Source: Bog-473 sp963755375 (GTDB lineage: Bacteria; Actinomycetota; Acidimicrobiia; Acidimicrobiales; RAAP-2). Taken from it: DNA of 64,000 nucleotides. This document shows positions 52,453 to 61,571 of this stretch, piece after piece. The notes below the pieces were generated by a model that worked only from the letters and a program-made list of their open reading frames with translations, did not search any database and had not been told where the DNA came from. How positions within the stretch are numbered: position 1 is the first letter of the stretch; each line of letters opens with the position of its first letter. Position numbers and translations under genes: made by a program. Where the stretch lies: contig CAVWKG010000016.1 of the NCBI GenBank assembly GCA_963755375.1, forward strand, positions 310,001 to 374,000, written 5' to 3'.

Positions 52453-53970
52453 TCAGTAGGCCCCGGTGCCTCGGACCATCGTCATGGGGGTTTCGAAAAT
52501 GATCTTCAGGTCCCACGACAGCGACCAAGACGCCACGTAGAGGTAGTCGAGCTGCACGAGGTCCTTGCGGGTCAGGTCGTTGCGCCCCGAGACCTGCCAG
52601 AGGCCCGTGATGCCCGGTCGCACTTCGAAGCGGCGTGTCGCCCAACCCTCGACGTTGGACTCGTGGGGGACCAGCGGGCGTGGACCCACGATGGACATGT
52701 CACCCTTGAAGACACTGATGAATTGGGGGATCTCGTCGATACCGGTTCGGCGTAGGAATGCCCCGAACCGGGTGATCCGGCCCGTTTCGCCCTTCTTCTT
52801 GTGGAGCTCGTGCAGTGGCAGGTCGGGATCGTCCGTCTCGGGTGACGCTTCTCCGACTGGAGCGGACTCGGCATCCATGATCATGGACCGGAACTTCGTG
52901 ACCGAGAACGGCTCCGCGGAGCGGCCGAGGCGGACCTGGCGAAAGAACACGGGTCCCGGCGAGCTGAGCTTGACACCGATGGCCACGACCAAGAACAGCG
53001 GCGACAGAACCAGGAGCACCGCCGAGCTCATGCACAGATCGAATGCCCGCTTCAAGAACCTGTCCCACGCGCTCAGATGGGGCTGGGCGATCTCGAGGAG
53101 GGGCGTGCCGGAGAGGTCCGTGAGGCGCGACCGCCAGCTGATCAACTCGTGGTAGCGCGGCACTATTGCAATGTGCACGGAGTTCTGCAGCCGGCGGTAG
53201 ATGTCGAGCGACTCGGCCGAGGATTGTTCGCTCGCCGCCACCAGGATGCGATGGACCCTGAGCTGTCGGCAGAGCTCCGGGAGGTCGGTAACCCTCCCGA
53301 TCGCACCGGCGTCGACCGTGTCACCGTCGACGGCACGTCCGACCAGGGTCATGACGGGCTCCTGCCGAACGCTGAGCATGACGCGATCTGCCGTCGTGCC
53401 CGAACCGACGACAAGCACCCGGGTCGTAGTAAGCGTGCGCAACAAGAAGCGCAGGACGACGCGTCCCACGGTGATGACGCCGATGGTGACGATGACCGCC
53501 ATGACGAGCTGGGTGGCATTGGGCTCCACCGTTCCAAATGCGCCATGCAGGAACTCGCCGATAGCCAGGGCGAGTACGCAACCGCAGCCGACGCAGAAAG
53601 AGAGCTCGCGCAACTCGAGGAACGCGCTGGGCTGCAGGCGACGGTGCGCCACGCGATAGACACCGCCCAAGGCAAGGGCGAGGACGACCGCGATGGGAAA
53701 CAGCGAGTCGAGCTTCATGTTCGTCGCCAACTCTCCCGACGCGTTCACGGATGCCGAGGAGAGCCTCGAGAGAAGGAGCAGGGAGAGGGGGAGTGCGATG
53801 CAGGCGCAGATGAAGTCGCAGGAGATCTGTATGAGCGTGAGATCCCTGTCGCTGACGGTATGTTCCGGAGAGGTAGCCTGGATGCCGCTGCTTTGGTGTG
53901 GCGCCGACAGCGGGGGTGGAGCCGCGAGCTTTCGCCGCGCCAGCGACCGCCGTCCGGTTGCCCGTCTCAA
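52453..53970 (-). CDS. Polyprenyl-phosphate sugar-1-phosphate transferase (exopolysaccharide initiation)
   Basis: About 505 residues. N-terminal helices (~50-180) and a Rossmann-like domain (TRVLVVGSGTTADRVMLS) precede the catalytic C-terminus with a membrane helix (AFDLCMSSAVLLVLSPLFLVVAIGVKL) and the transferase motifs KFRSMIMDAE, RITRFGAFLRRTGIDEIPQFISVFKGDMSIVGPRP and RPGITGLWQVSGRND. It transfers sugar-1-phosphate to undecaprenyl phosphate, beginning repeat-unit synthesis. The start is uncertain: TTG 53970 is in frame; ATG 53992 (MSISDPKVETG) is in a neighbouring frame and may signal another base error. Confidence 0.9.
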   Translation of the reverse strand: MRRATGRRSLARRKLAAPPPLSAPHQSSGIQATSPEHTVSDRDLTLIQISCDFICACIALPLSLLLLSRLSSASVNASGELATNMKLDSLFPIAVVLALALGGVYRVAHRRLQPSAFLELRELSFCVGCGCVLALAIGEFLHGAFGTVEPNATQLVMAVIVTIGVITVGRVVLRFLLRTLTTTRVLVVGSGTTADRVMLSVRQEPVMTLVGRAVDGDTVDAGAIGRVTDLPELCRQLRVHRILVAASEQSSAESLDIYRRLQNSVHIAIVPRYHELISWRSRLTDLSGTPLLEIAQPHLSAWDRFLKRAFDLCMSSAVLLVLSPLFLVVAIGVKLSSPGPVFFRQVRLGRSAEPFSVTKFRSMIMDAESAPVGEASPETDDPDLPLHELHKKKGETGRITRFGAFLRRTGIDEIPQFISVFKGDMSIVGPRPLVPHESNVEGWATRRFEVRPGITGLWQVSGRNDLTRKDLVQLDYLYVASWSLSWDLKIIFETPMTMVRGTGAY

Positions 53971-53992
53971 CCTTAGGATCCGAGATGCTCAT

Positions 53993-54326
53993 CGACCGAC
54001 CGCCTCTGGCCTACCCCGCCTGTCGTCAGTCAGCCTACTCATTGGACAACATTCAGACAATGGGGGTAGCCAAGGGCGGTTGGTCCGAGGTACGGGAGCT
54101 CCACCTTGAGGGGGTTATTCGTCCGGTTCTCCATTCGAGCGGATCCGATCCTGGGCCGCACCAGCGCAGCGGGCATAGGACTCGGAGCTCAGCTATGGCG
54201 GCCTTTTGGATGTCGCTCAGCTGAGTACGGGCACCGTCGGACATCCGGGTGAACGCTGAGAGCCTGCGCTGATGCCGCTGAGCCCGCGACGGCATCCGTG
54301 AAGTGAACGCCGGGTTAACTTTGCCG
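53993..54326. other. Intergenic region (334 bp), no clear gene
   Basis: Lies upstream of the sugar transferase (-) and downstream of the enoyl reductase (-), so it should hold the transferase promoter and the reductase terminator. Neither was clearly recognised. A minus-strand frame (54053-54367) overlaps the reductase 3' end and shows no domain. Confidence 0.35.
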
Positions 54327-55115
54327 TCACGAGGAGCCGCCGACGGCATGTACTCCGCCGTCGACATGGACGATCTCCCCGGTCGTCATCGGGAAGAGAT
54401 CGCTGAAGAGCGCCACGCACGCCTTGGCGACGGGGGTCGAGTCGTGCACGTCCCAGCCGAGCGGGGCACGGTCGGCCCAGGTGTCCTCGAAGGCGCTGAA
54501 ACCCGGGATCGACTTGGCCGCCATGGTCCGGACCGGTCCCGCTGCCACGAGGTTGACCCGGATGCCACGCGGGCCGAGCTCCTTGGCCAGGTAGCGCGAC
54601 AGGGATTCGAGCGCTGCCTTCGCTACGCCCATCCAGTCGTAGACCGGCCAGGCCACCGTCGCGTCGAAGTCGAGGCCGACGACCGAGGCGCCGCCGCCCC
54701 GTCCCGCCGCCGACAGCATCGGCAGGAACGCGTCGACGAGAGCTTTGAGGGAGTAGGCGGAGATGTTGAGGGCCACCGAGACGTCGTCCCAGCCCGCGGC
54801 GAACATACCGCTGCCCAGGCAGTCCGGGGGCGCGAACCCAATGGCGTGCAGGATCCCGTCGAGGCTCTCCCAGCGGGCGGCCAGCGTCTCGCCCGCGGCA
54901 GCGAGCTGCTCCGGTGAGGTCACGTCGATCGCGAGGACGTCGGGCTCACGTGGCAGTTTGCGGGCGGTCCGCTCGGTGAGGGAAAGGGCACGCCCCGCAC
55001 CGGAAAGGACGATCTCGGCGCCCTCCTCCTGGGCCAGTCGGGCCACGGAGAAGGCCAGGGAGGCATCGGTGAGGACACCCGTGATGAGGAACCGTTTGCC
55101 GTCGAGGAGTCCCAC
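54327..55115 (-). CDS. fabI: Enoyl-ACP reductase, InhA/FabI type
   Basis: 262 residues from GTG 55115, preceded by TAACCT 10 nt upstream. The start LLDGKRFLITGVLTDASLAFSVARLAQEEGAE and the AYSLKALV, DFDATVAWPVYDWMGVAKAALES (catalytic Tyr and Lys), NLVAAGPVRTMAAKSIPG and RAPLGWDVHDSTPVAKACVALFSDLFPMTTGEIVHVDGG segments follow mycobacterial InhA closely. It reduces trans-2-enoyl-ACP with NADH, the last step of type II fatty-acid elongation. It is divergent, 31 bp from the F420 reductase gene, inside the exopolysaccharide locus. Confidence 0.92.
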   Translation of the reverse strand: MGLLDGKRFLITGVLTDASLAFSVARLAQEEGAEIVLSGAGRALSLTERTARKLPREPDVLAIDVTSPEQLAAAGETLAARWESLDGILHAIGFAPPDCLGSGMFAAGWDDVSVALNISAYSLKALVDAFLPMLSAAGRGGGASVVGLDFDATVAWPVYDWMGVAKAALESLSRYLAKELGPRGIRVNLVAAGPVRTMAAKSIPGFSAFEDTWADRAPLGWDVHDSTPVAKACVALFSDLFPMTTGEIVHVDGGVHAVGGSS

Positions 55116-55146
55116 TGCGCCAGCGAGGTTATGCGAAGGTAGGGGC

Positions 55147-55797
55147 GTGCACGTGGGAATCCTCGGCGGGACCGGCCCAGCAGGGCGCGGCGTCGCGGTC
55201 CGGCTGGCCGACGCCGGCCTCCGGGTCACCCTCGGTTCGCGCGACGCGGAGCGCGCCACCGGCATCGCCGGTGACGTCGCGGCTCGCTGGCCCGATCTGG
55301 ACCTGGCACTCCAGGGGTCGGACAATGCCGGCGCCGCCGACGCCGACCTGATCATCGTGGCGACCCCGTGGGACAGCGCCATCCCGACCGTGCGGTCGTT
55401 CCGCGAGACGCTGACGGGCAAGGTCGTGATCTCCATGGCGAATGCCCTGGTCAAGGAGGGTCGCGAGATGCTCGCCCTGATCCCGCCCCGCGGCTCGGTG
55501 ACCGCCGCCGTGCAGGCCGCCCTCCCCGACAGCCTGGTGGCGGCCGCCTTCCATCACCTCCCGGCCTCGGAAATGGAAAACCTCGAATCGGGGTTGGAAG
55601 GCGATGTGCTCGTGTGCTCGGACCACCAGGAGGCCACGTTGGCCACCATGGGACTGATCGAACTGATGCCCGGACTGCGTCCGCTCGACGCCGGAAGCCT
55701 CAACCAGGCCGCCGCCATCGAGGCGTTCACCGCCGTCTGTATCACCCTCAACATCCGGCACAAAGCGCACTCGACGCTGAGGATCGCCGGTCTCTAG
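55147..55797 (+). CDS. NADPH-dependent F420 reductase-like protein (Fno family)
   Basis: 216 residues from GTG 55147. The NADP motif is at the extreme N-terminus (VGILGGTGPAGRGVAVRLADAG) followed by LGSRDAERA, and the family features VATPWDSAIPTVRSF, VVISMANALVK, AAFHHLPASEM and LNQAAAIEAFTAVCITLN. It exchanges hydride between NADPH and coenzyme F420, so the organism should make F420. Three bases separate it from mshC, which suggests joint control of redox cofactors. Confidence 0.85.
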   Translation: MHVGILGGTGPAGRGVAVRLADAGLRVTLGSRDAERATGIAGDVAARWPDLDLALQGSDNAGAADADLIIVATPWDSAIPTVRSFRETLTGKVVISMANALVKEGREMLALIPPRGSVTAAVQAALPDSLVAAAFHHLPASEMENLESGLEGDVLVCSDHQEATLATMGLIELMPGLRPLDAGSLNQAAAIEAFTAVCITLNIRHKAHSTLRIAGL

Positions 55798-55799
55798 CG

Positions 55800-56921
55800 G
55801 TGCAGCTGTACGACACTGCGCGCGGCCAGGTGGTGGCGTTCGAGCCCGGATCGCTCGTGACGATGTACTCGTGCGGCATCACGCCGTACGACGCCGCACA
55901 CCTCGGGCACGCCGCGGTGTACCTGTACTTCGACATGCTGCAGCGCCGACTACAGGACGCCGGGCACGACACCAAGTGCGTGCGCAACGTCACCGACGTC
56001 GATGACGACATCCTGCGCAAGGCCCGGGAGCTCGGGGTGCACTACCTCGACCTGGCGGCCGAGGAGATGGCGCGCTTCGACGCCGAGATGGGACTCCTCA
56101 ACCTCTTGCCCGTGTACTCCGAGCCGCGCGCCACGTCGGCCATTTCGGAGATCCTGTCGCTGATCGGCGCCGCCCTCGAGGGCGGGTTCGCCTACGAGTC
56201 CGGTGGATCGGTCTACTTCAGCGTGGCGAGCTTCCCCGAGTTCGGCCGGGTCAGCGGCTACGACCGGGGCCGCATGCTGGTGCTCGCCGCCGAGCACGGC
56301 GGGCACCCGGAGGACCCCAACAAGCGTGACCCGCTCGACTTCGTGCTCTGGCAGCCGTCGCTGCCCGACGAGCCGGCGTGGGAGTCGCGTTGGGGCCCGG
56401 GACGGCCCGGGTGGCACATCGAGTGCTCGGCCCTGGTGCTGCGTGAGCTCGGTGAGACGATCGACATCCACGGCGGGGGCCGCGACCTCGTGTTCCCCCA
56501 CCACGAGTGCGAGACAGCGCAGTCCGAGTCCGTCACGGGGCAGCCCTTCGTCCGGCTGTGGTTCCACGTGGGCCTGGTCGGCCTGGACGGGACCAAGATG
56601 TCGAAGTCGCTGGGCAACCTCGTCTTCGTCGGCGATCTCTGCAAGGAGTGGGACCCAGCCGCCGTGCGCCTCGCCCTCCTGGCGCACCACTACCGGGAGG
56701 ACTGGGACTGGCGCACCGACGAGGACATGCCGGCGGCGGCGGCGGTCCTGGCCCTGTGGCGCAGCGCGCCCGAGGGTGACGGTGCCGCGGGGCTGGCCGC
56801 GGTGCGGGCCTCCCTCGACGCCGACCTCGACACACCCGGCGCCCTGCGCGCCCTCGACGACGAGGCGACGGCCGGGCGGCCCGTGGCCGACGGTGCGCGC
56901 TTGCTGGGCATCGACCTGTAG
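55800..56921 (+). CDS. mshC: Cysteine:GlcN-Ins ligase MshC (mycothiol biosynthesis)
   Basis: 373 residues from GTG 55800. A cysteinyl-tRNA-synthetase-like ligase that lacks the long anticodon-binding tail: MYSCGITPYDAAHLGHAAVYLYFD (zinc Cys and HIGH-like HLGH), VRNVTDVDDDILRKA, WHIECSAL, DIHGGGRDLVFPHHECETAQSE (zinc ligands) and GTKMSKSLGN (KMSKS). TPYDA-x-HLGHA is typical of MshC rather than CysS. It joins cysteine to glucosaminyl-inositol using ATP; mycothiol is the actinobacterial thiol buffer. Its presence supports the taxonomic call. Confidence 0.88.
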   Translation: MQLYDTARGQVVAFEPGSLVTMYSCGITPYDAAHLGHAAVYLYFDMLQRRLQDAGHDTKCVRNVTDVDDDILRKARELGVHYLDLAAEEMARFDAEMGLLNLLPVYSEPRATSAISEILSLIGAALEGGFAYESGGSVYFSVASFPEFGRVSGYDRGRMLVLAAEHGGHPEDPNKRDPLDFVLWQPSLPDEPAWESRWGPGRPGWHIECSALVLRELGETIDIHGGGRDLVFPHHECETAQSESVTGQPFVRLWFHVGLVGLDGTKMSKSLGNLVFVGDLCKEWDPAAVRLALLAHHYREDWDWRTDEDMPAAAAVLALWRSAPEGDGAAGLAAVRASLDADLDTPGALRALDDEATAGRPVADGARLLGIDL

Positions 56922-57701
56922 CGGGCCGACGCTCGTGGCTCTCCGCGAGCCGTCAAGGAGTTGCGACTGTGGCCCGGACGAGGGAGGACTGAGACGGCGG
57001 GCACGGAGATACTCAGCGACTGCTGCGGCACCGCGTCGATTCGCCGGGCTGACCATCGTCGTCATTGACGTCATGTTCGAACATTGACTGTCCCGCGTTC
57101 GGCTGATCGATGGGAAACTGTGAATCCCAGCCCACTGATTTCGAGGTCGCACGGCCAATGGAGAATCTGAGGACTCCAGTCAGCCGGCATTCGACGCCGG
57201 CTGACTGCGAGCGAATCGCCGTCGTCTTCCGACCGACACGCAGGCGTGGAGCGTCGCTTGGGATCTCAGCGATTTACTGGGTGCTCGTCATGTCACGGTG
57301 TCCGTGGGGCTCGCCATGGACGAGTGTGCCGCCGACGCAGCTCGGTTCCTGGCTGTCAGACCGACCAGGATCATTCGTTCCCTGTTGCGTTCGCTCGTGC
57401 TGTGCAGCACGCTCCGGATGTCCTTGAGTCCGACGTCACCTTGACACATCTGCCGAGTGTCCGCCGGGGGATGTCTTCTGGGTCGAAAGCAAGATCGGGC
57501 CGAGTGGAAAATTCACCGGCGCGGTGTGTCTTGGGAGTGGAGTGACGATGCGGGTGGTCGACAGCGCGAAGTGTGCCGTGCCCCGTGGTAGCGGTTTGGT
57601 CCTTCGGGCGCGCCGTGCCGGCGGTGAGCCCAAACCACCCAAGCACCATCTCGACCACGACGAAGCTGGTCGGCCACCCACCGAAGAAGTTGAACAGTCC
57701 A
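56922..57701. other. 780-bp convergent intergenic region with a perfect hairpin
   Basis: The region is downstream of both mshC (+) and the BY-kinase gene (-), which makes its length unusual. Several short frames are open on both strands; one on the minus strand (about 57436-57859 region) has a hydrophobic stretch (FNFFGGWPTSFVVVEMVLGWFG) just after the kinase stop, but none has a recognisable domain or start. The composition is less GC-biased than the coding sequence around it. It may hold an unrecognised small gene, RNA or scar. Confidence 0.35.
57177..57207. terminator. Perfect 12-bp inverted repeat, possible terminator
   Basis: CAGTCAGCCGGC (57177-57188) and GCCGGCTGACTG (57196-57207) pair perfectly around a 7-nt loop (ATTCGAC). 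It lies 256 bp after the mshC stop and ~500 bp after the BY-kinase stop in transcription terms. No T-run follows on either strand. Terminator, RNA-stability element or protein site are all possible. Confidence 0.45.
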
Positions 57702-59518
57702 CTACTCGCGGGGAGCGTCTCCGGTCTGTGGAGGCAAGGGAGCCGGAGAATCCGACAACGGCGGCGATTCGACCTTGGCGTGCCGCCCCATGGCCGGCCA
57801 GTCGACGTCTTCATCCTCTCCGGCGGGAAGGTTCTTGACGAACTCCGCATGCACATCAAGTGGGAGAGGGCTCAGGTCATGGGCAACCTTGCCATTGCCG
57901 TTTGTGGGGGCCGGCGCATTGCGTTTCTTGTTGTCCTTGGGCTTGCCTTTGTGCGAGGACTTCTCTTCGTACCGATAGTGGTAATACGCGGAGGAATCAG
58001 TTTCTGGGGCCCGGTTCAGCACGATGCCCGCAATCGGGGCGTTGATCTGATTGAGCATCTCAACTGACCGGACCACGTCACGGCGTTTGTCCATCCCGAC
58101 GGACACCACGAGCAAAATGGCGTCGGCGTGCGTCGACAGGACGGCGGCATCGGTCACCGGCAGAACCGGTGCGCTATCTACGATGACCATGTCTGCGTAG
58201 GCGCCAAGGCTCTTGAAGACCTGCTGGGTCCTGGCGCTCGAGAGGAGTTCTGATGGATTCGGTGGGACTGGTCCCGTCGGGAGCATCAGAAGGCCAGGCT
58301 GATTGGGGACCGAAAGGAGCGCGTCGTCCAGCTCCGCTTCTCCCAGCAGGACCGAGGTAAACCCGACGTCGTTCGGTAGTCCGAAGAACTCATGGATTCG
58401 AGGTTGACGCAGGTCGCAGCCGATCAACACGACCCGCTGGCCTGCGTCGGCCATGATCCAGGCCAGATTGGCCGACGTGGTGGTCTTGCCGTCTCCCGCA
58501 GAGGGGCTGGTGATCTGTAGGACTTTGGTGGGAGTCTCCAATGCCATGAACTGGACGGAGGTTCGGAGTCCCCGGTAGGCCTCCGAGGGCGGCGACCTCG
58601 GGTGTGTTTGGGCAACGAGGTATGGCCTTTTGCGGTCGCGCCATTCGTCGATCACGGGAATCAGACCGAGCACCGGGATTCCGGGCATGAGCTGCTCGAG
58701 CTGGTCCTTGCCCCGCACTCGGTCGTCTAGGTTTTCACGGAGGAGGGCAAAGCCGATGCCGAGGAGCAGGCCGACGCCTATCGCAATCACAGCGTCCCGA
58801 ACTGGCTTCGGGGAGATCGGCACCGGATCGGGGACCGCCGGGACGACGAGCTGTCCGGCGCTCGCACCCTGTGCGGTAGTTGCTTGCAGCTGGTTAAGCT
58901 GCTGACTGGAGGGAGGAGAGCCCGGCTTCGAGATCAGTGAATTGCGCTTGAAGCGTGGCGAAGTCGCGGAAACCGGGAGTCGCCCGTGATGCTGGTTGAT
59001 GCGATCCTGCTGGGCGAGGATCTGAATCTGAATCTGCTTCTCGGCGGCGAGCTGTGATTTGATGTAGCCCTGGGTTGCGACCTGGATGTAGGCGTGGGCG
59101 TACGCGTTTGCCGCCGCTGACGCGAAGTCTGGGCTCGTCGACCGCACGGCGATCTGGGCGACATTGGTGGCACCGACCTCGGTCGCCGTGACCGGCGGTG
59201 CGGTCGTGTGGAGCTCTGTGGCGACTGCCGCCTGCACCGGGGCGCTGCCGATGAGCTCGATGTCTGTGGCGACGTCCGCTGGTGAGAGGTCGGACGTCGA
59301 GGAGGGACCCGAGGCGCCCTGGAAGGTGAAGAGGACCTCGGCGGTCCCCTGGTAGGTGCGATGGCGAACATGGTCGAGACCCACTGCGGCCCCAGTGGTG
59401 ACGACGACCGTCAGAGCGATCAGCAGTTTGTGTCGCCAGAGGATGCGCAGGTAGTCGAGCAGGCCGCGCTCGGCCGAACCCTGCTAGTGGTGCGCTCGCC
59501 GTCCGTAGCTCGAGCCAT
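57702..59518 (-). CDS. Wzz chain-length / BY-kinase (CpsD-type) fusion (three frameshifts)
   Basis: About 600 residues after repair, starting at ATG 59518 (TACTGT -10 box 8 nt upstream). The N-terminal Wzz part reads ERGLLDYLRILWRHKLLIAL in a frame closed upstream by TAG, so one shift lies at 59465-59485. A coiled-coil FATLQAQFTDLEAGLSSLQ is out of frame between shifts at ~58972-58995 and ~58900-58912. After the second membrane helix (VIAIGVGLLLGIGFALL) the kinase follows: Walker A SPSAGDGKTTTSANLA, A' VVLIGCDLRQPRI, Walker B MVIVDSAPVLPVTDA. The tail has YYHYRY for autophosphorylation. It controls exopolysaccharide length and export. Confidence 0.88.
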
Positions 59519-59526
59519 CCCTGCAT

Positions 59527-59653
59527 ACAGTACTCGAACCCCCCAGGAGCACGACCCCAGGGACGATGCGGACCGGACGTTCCGCAGTGTCAGCTCGTCA
59601 CCCGACGGAGTTGAGGTCTGCCATTTGATTGGAGCTCAATGAACAGGTAATTT
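59527..59653. promoter_or_regulatory. Divergent leaderless promoters of BY-kinase and Wzy-like genes
   Basis: Minus strand: TACTGT (59532-59527) ends 8 nt before ATG 59518. Plus strand: TAATTT (59648-59653) ends 6 nt before GTG 59660. Both fit TANNNT and both imply leaderless transcripts, so the polysaccharide genes on both sides may share control from this 141-bp region. Confidence 0.5.
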
Positions 59654-59659
59654 GCACTG

Positions 59660-61199
59660 GTGGCGAGGTCCCTGGCGGTGGTCGGCGAGGGGGCTTTGCG
59701 CCTGCGTTCGTTGTCGCCCCGATCACTCCGCCGGATGGCGCCCGCGGAGACGATCGTCCTCTTCGGACTGCTCGTCGCAGCACTATTCGGCGCGTTGCTC
59801 GCTGCCTCGGTCTCACTTCACGTTCTCCTCGCGCTCGCCGTGTGTCCGCTCGTGTTCGCGGTGGTCTGGATGTCACCACGCTCGACGATCCTCGGGCTTG
59901 CCTTCTGGCTCATCGCCCTCGGAATGGTCCGGCGGCTGGTCGGCGCCGGCAGCAGTCGGTGGGCTCGGCGACCCGCTCTTGCTCGTCGGCCCAGCGGTGC
60001 TTGTCCTCCTCTTCCTCGTGGCGAGCGGCCGGGGAGCACTGCGCCAAGCGCTCTCGCCTCGCCAATGTCATCGGTCTGCTCTCGCTGCTCGTGCTCGTCG
60101 AGGCGCTGAACCCTTTCCAAGGCGGACTTCTCGTCGGGCTGGGCGGGCTGCTCTTCATGCTCGTGCCAGATGCTCGCCTTCTGGGTGGGACGATCGCTCC
60201 TCGACGATGTGACACTGCGGCGCCTGTTTCGACTCGTCGCCGTGCTGTCGGTGGTGTCGGCCATCTACGGGCTCATTCAGCAGTTTGTCGGCTTCCCTTC
60301 CTGGGACGAGCGTTGGATCACCTCGAGCGGCTATGTCGCGCTCAACGTCGGTAACGGCGTCACCCGGGCCTTCGGCAATTTCTCCTCCGCCCAGGAATAC
60401 GCTGCCTTTCTCAGCGTTGGCCTGGTGATCTTGGTGTCGAGCCTTCACAAAGTTCGTCGCGTATTCCTACCGCTGGCGCTTGGGGCGATCGGCCTCGTCG
60501 GATACGCGCTCGTCCTCGCGAGTGTGCGGACATCGCTTGTCCTCACGGCTGCCGCCCTCGGATCGATTGCGGCGGCACGAGTGAGGCTACGACCTGGTGC
60601 CGCGTTGCTCGCGGGTGCCTTGGCGGTCGTGGCGCTCGGTGTCGGATTGAGCTACGTTTCCGTCTCGTCGCAAACCGCCACGTCGGCGGCGGCAAACCCG
60701 GCGGGGACGCTGTTGCAGCACGACATCTCCGGAATTACCGATCCGACCGGCAGCGGTTCCTCGCTCCCGGGCCACCTCTCCGAGACCTTCGACGGTGTCA
60801 AGTCAGCCTTCTTGCAGCCGATCGGGTACGGCACCGGCTCGGTCACACTAGTCGTCCGGGCGTCTGGGTGCGTCGACGAATGCCGGCACTGACAGTGATC
60901 TCGGCAACGCCGGTACGGGCCTCGGACTCCTCGGGTTCATTCTCTATGTGCAGCCGTCGTTCTGGGATTGCTGTACACGTACCGGCTCGCTGTCCGTCGT
61001 CGCGACGCTGCTGGCTTTTGCGGCGCTCGGACTTCTCGTCGTCATGCTGGACCAGTGGCTGAATGGTGATCTCTATTCGGTGGCGTGGCTCGTCTGGCTC
61101 AGCCTGGGCTGGGTGGATCGGAACGCTCACTTGCGTCTCTCCGAGAGTGTTCCTTCGCTGATTCGACAGGAAAAGCAAGACACGCGCACTATCGCATGA
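59660..61199 (+). pseudogene. O-antigen ligase/polymerase (Wzy-like) membrane protein, about six frameshifts
   Basis: The protein can be followed through several frames: AETIVLFGLLVAALFGALLAASVSL and LGLAFWLIALGMVRRLVG, then (shift ~59945) LGDPLLLVGPAVLVLLFLVASGRG, (shift ~60058) LANVIGLLSLLVLVEALNPFQGG, (shift ~60165) MLAFWVGRSLLDDVTLRRLFRL to about 60845 including GNFSSAQEYAAFL, (shift) STNAGTDSDLGNAGTGLGLLGFILY, (shift ~60950) AVVLGLLYTYRLAVRR, (shift ~61010) LGLLVVMLDQWLNGDLYSVAWLVWLSLG. The order of helices, the periplasmic loop and the G-T-D-S-D-x-G-N motif are those of Wzy/WaaL proteins. It is either badly affected by base errors or a decayed gene. Its last frame ends ATGA with the next ORF. 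Confidence 0.75.
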
Positions 61200-61571
61200 A
61201 CGAAATGATCCAGTCGGGCCCGGAGCCACCGGACGATCGACCGAAGGACGCGGTGGTTGCCCTGGTCGGGGGCCTTGATCACTCATGGAACTGACCACCC
61301 TCGGTCGAGGCTGCTATGCGCAGCGCGTACGTGACGAGTGGATTCGCCTTCTCCGATTCCCTGGATCCCGTCCTCCGCGGTGGCCGACGCGCTGGGTACC
61401 GTTGCTCGAGCTGATCGTTCGTTCGGCGGCGACGCCCCAGCGGCAACGAAGCAGAATGGCAAGACGAACGTGGTCGTGCGAGACGCCGAGCAGATCACGT
61501 CGCTCAAATCATGGTTGCCGCGTGGATGGGACTCTTTTCGTGGCGGAAACTGTGGAGCAATGAAAGGTTGA
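61196..61571 (+). pseudogene. Short broken gene coupled to both neighbours, unknown function
   Basis: ATG 61196 overlaps the end of the Wzy-like gene (ATGA) and begins MNEMIQSGPEPPDDRPKDAV before stopping at 61294. Another frame (61338-61571, ending ...SFRGGNCGAMKG) has its TGA overlapping ATG 61571 of the glycosyltransferase gene (TGATG). Together they look like one ~125-codon gene with a net one-base shift. No domain was recognised. Confidence 0.35.

Noticed and set aside
54053..54367. A 104-residue minus-strand gene before the sugar transferase
   Set aside because: It overlaps the enoyl reductase 3' end on the same strand in another frame and shows no recognisable features.
57074..57083. 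TGTTCGAACA as a LexA (SOS) box
   Set aside because: The actinobacterial box is GAAC-N4-GTTC in that order; this is the inverse, and no SOS gene follows.
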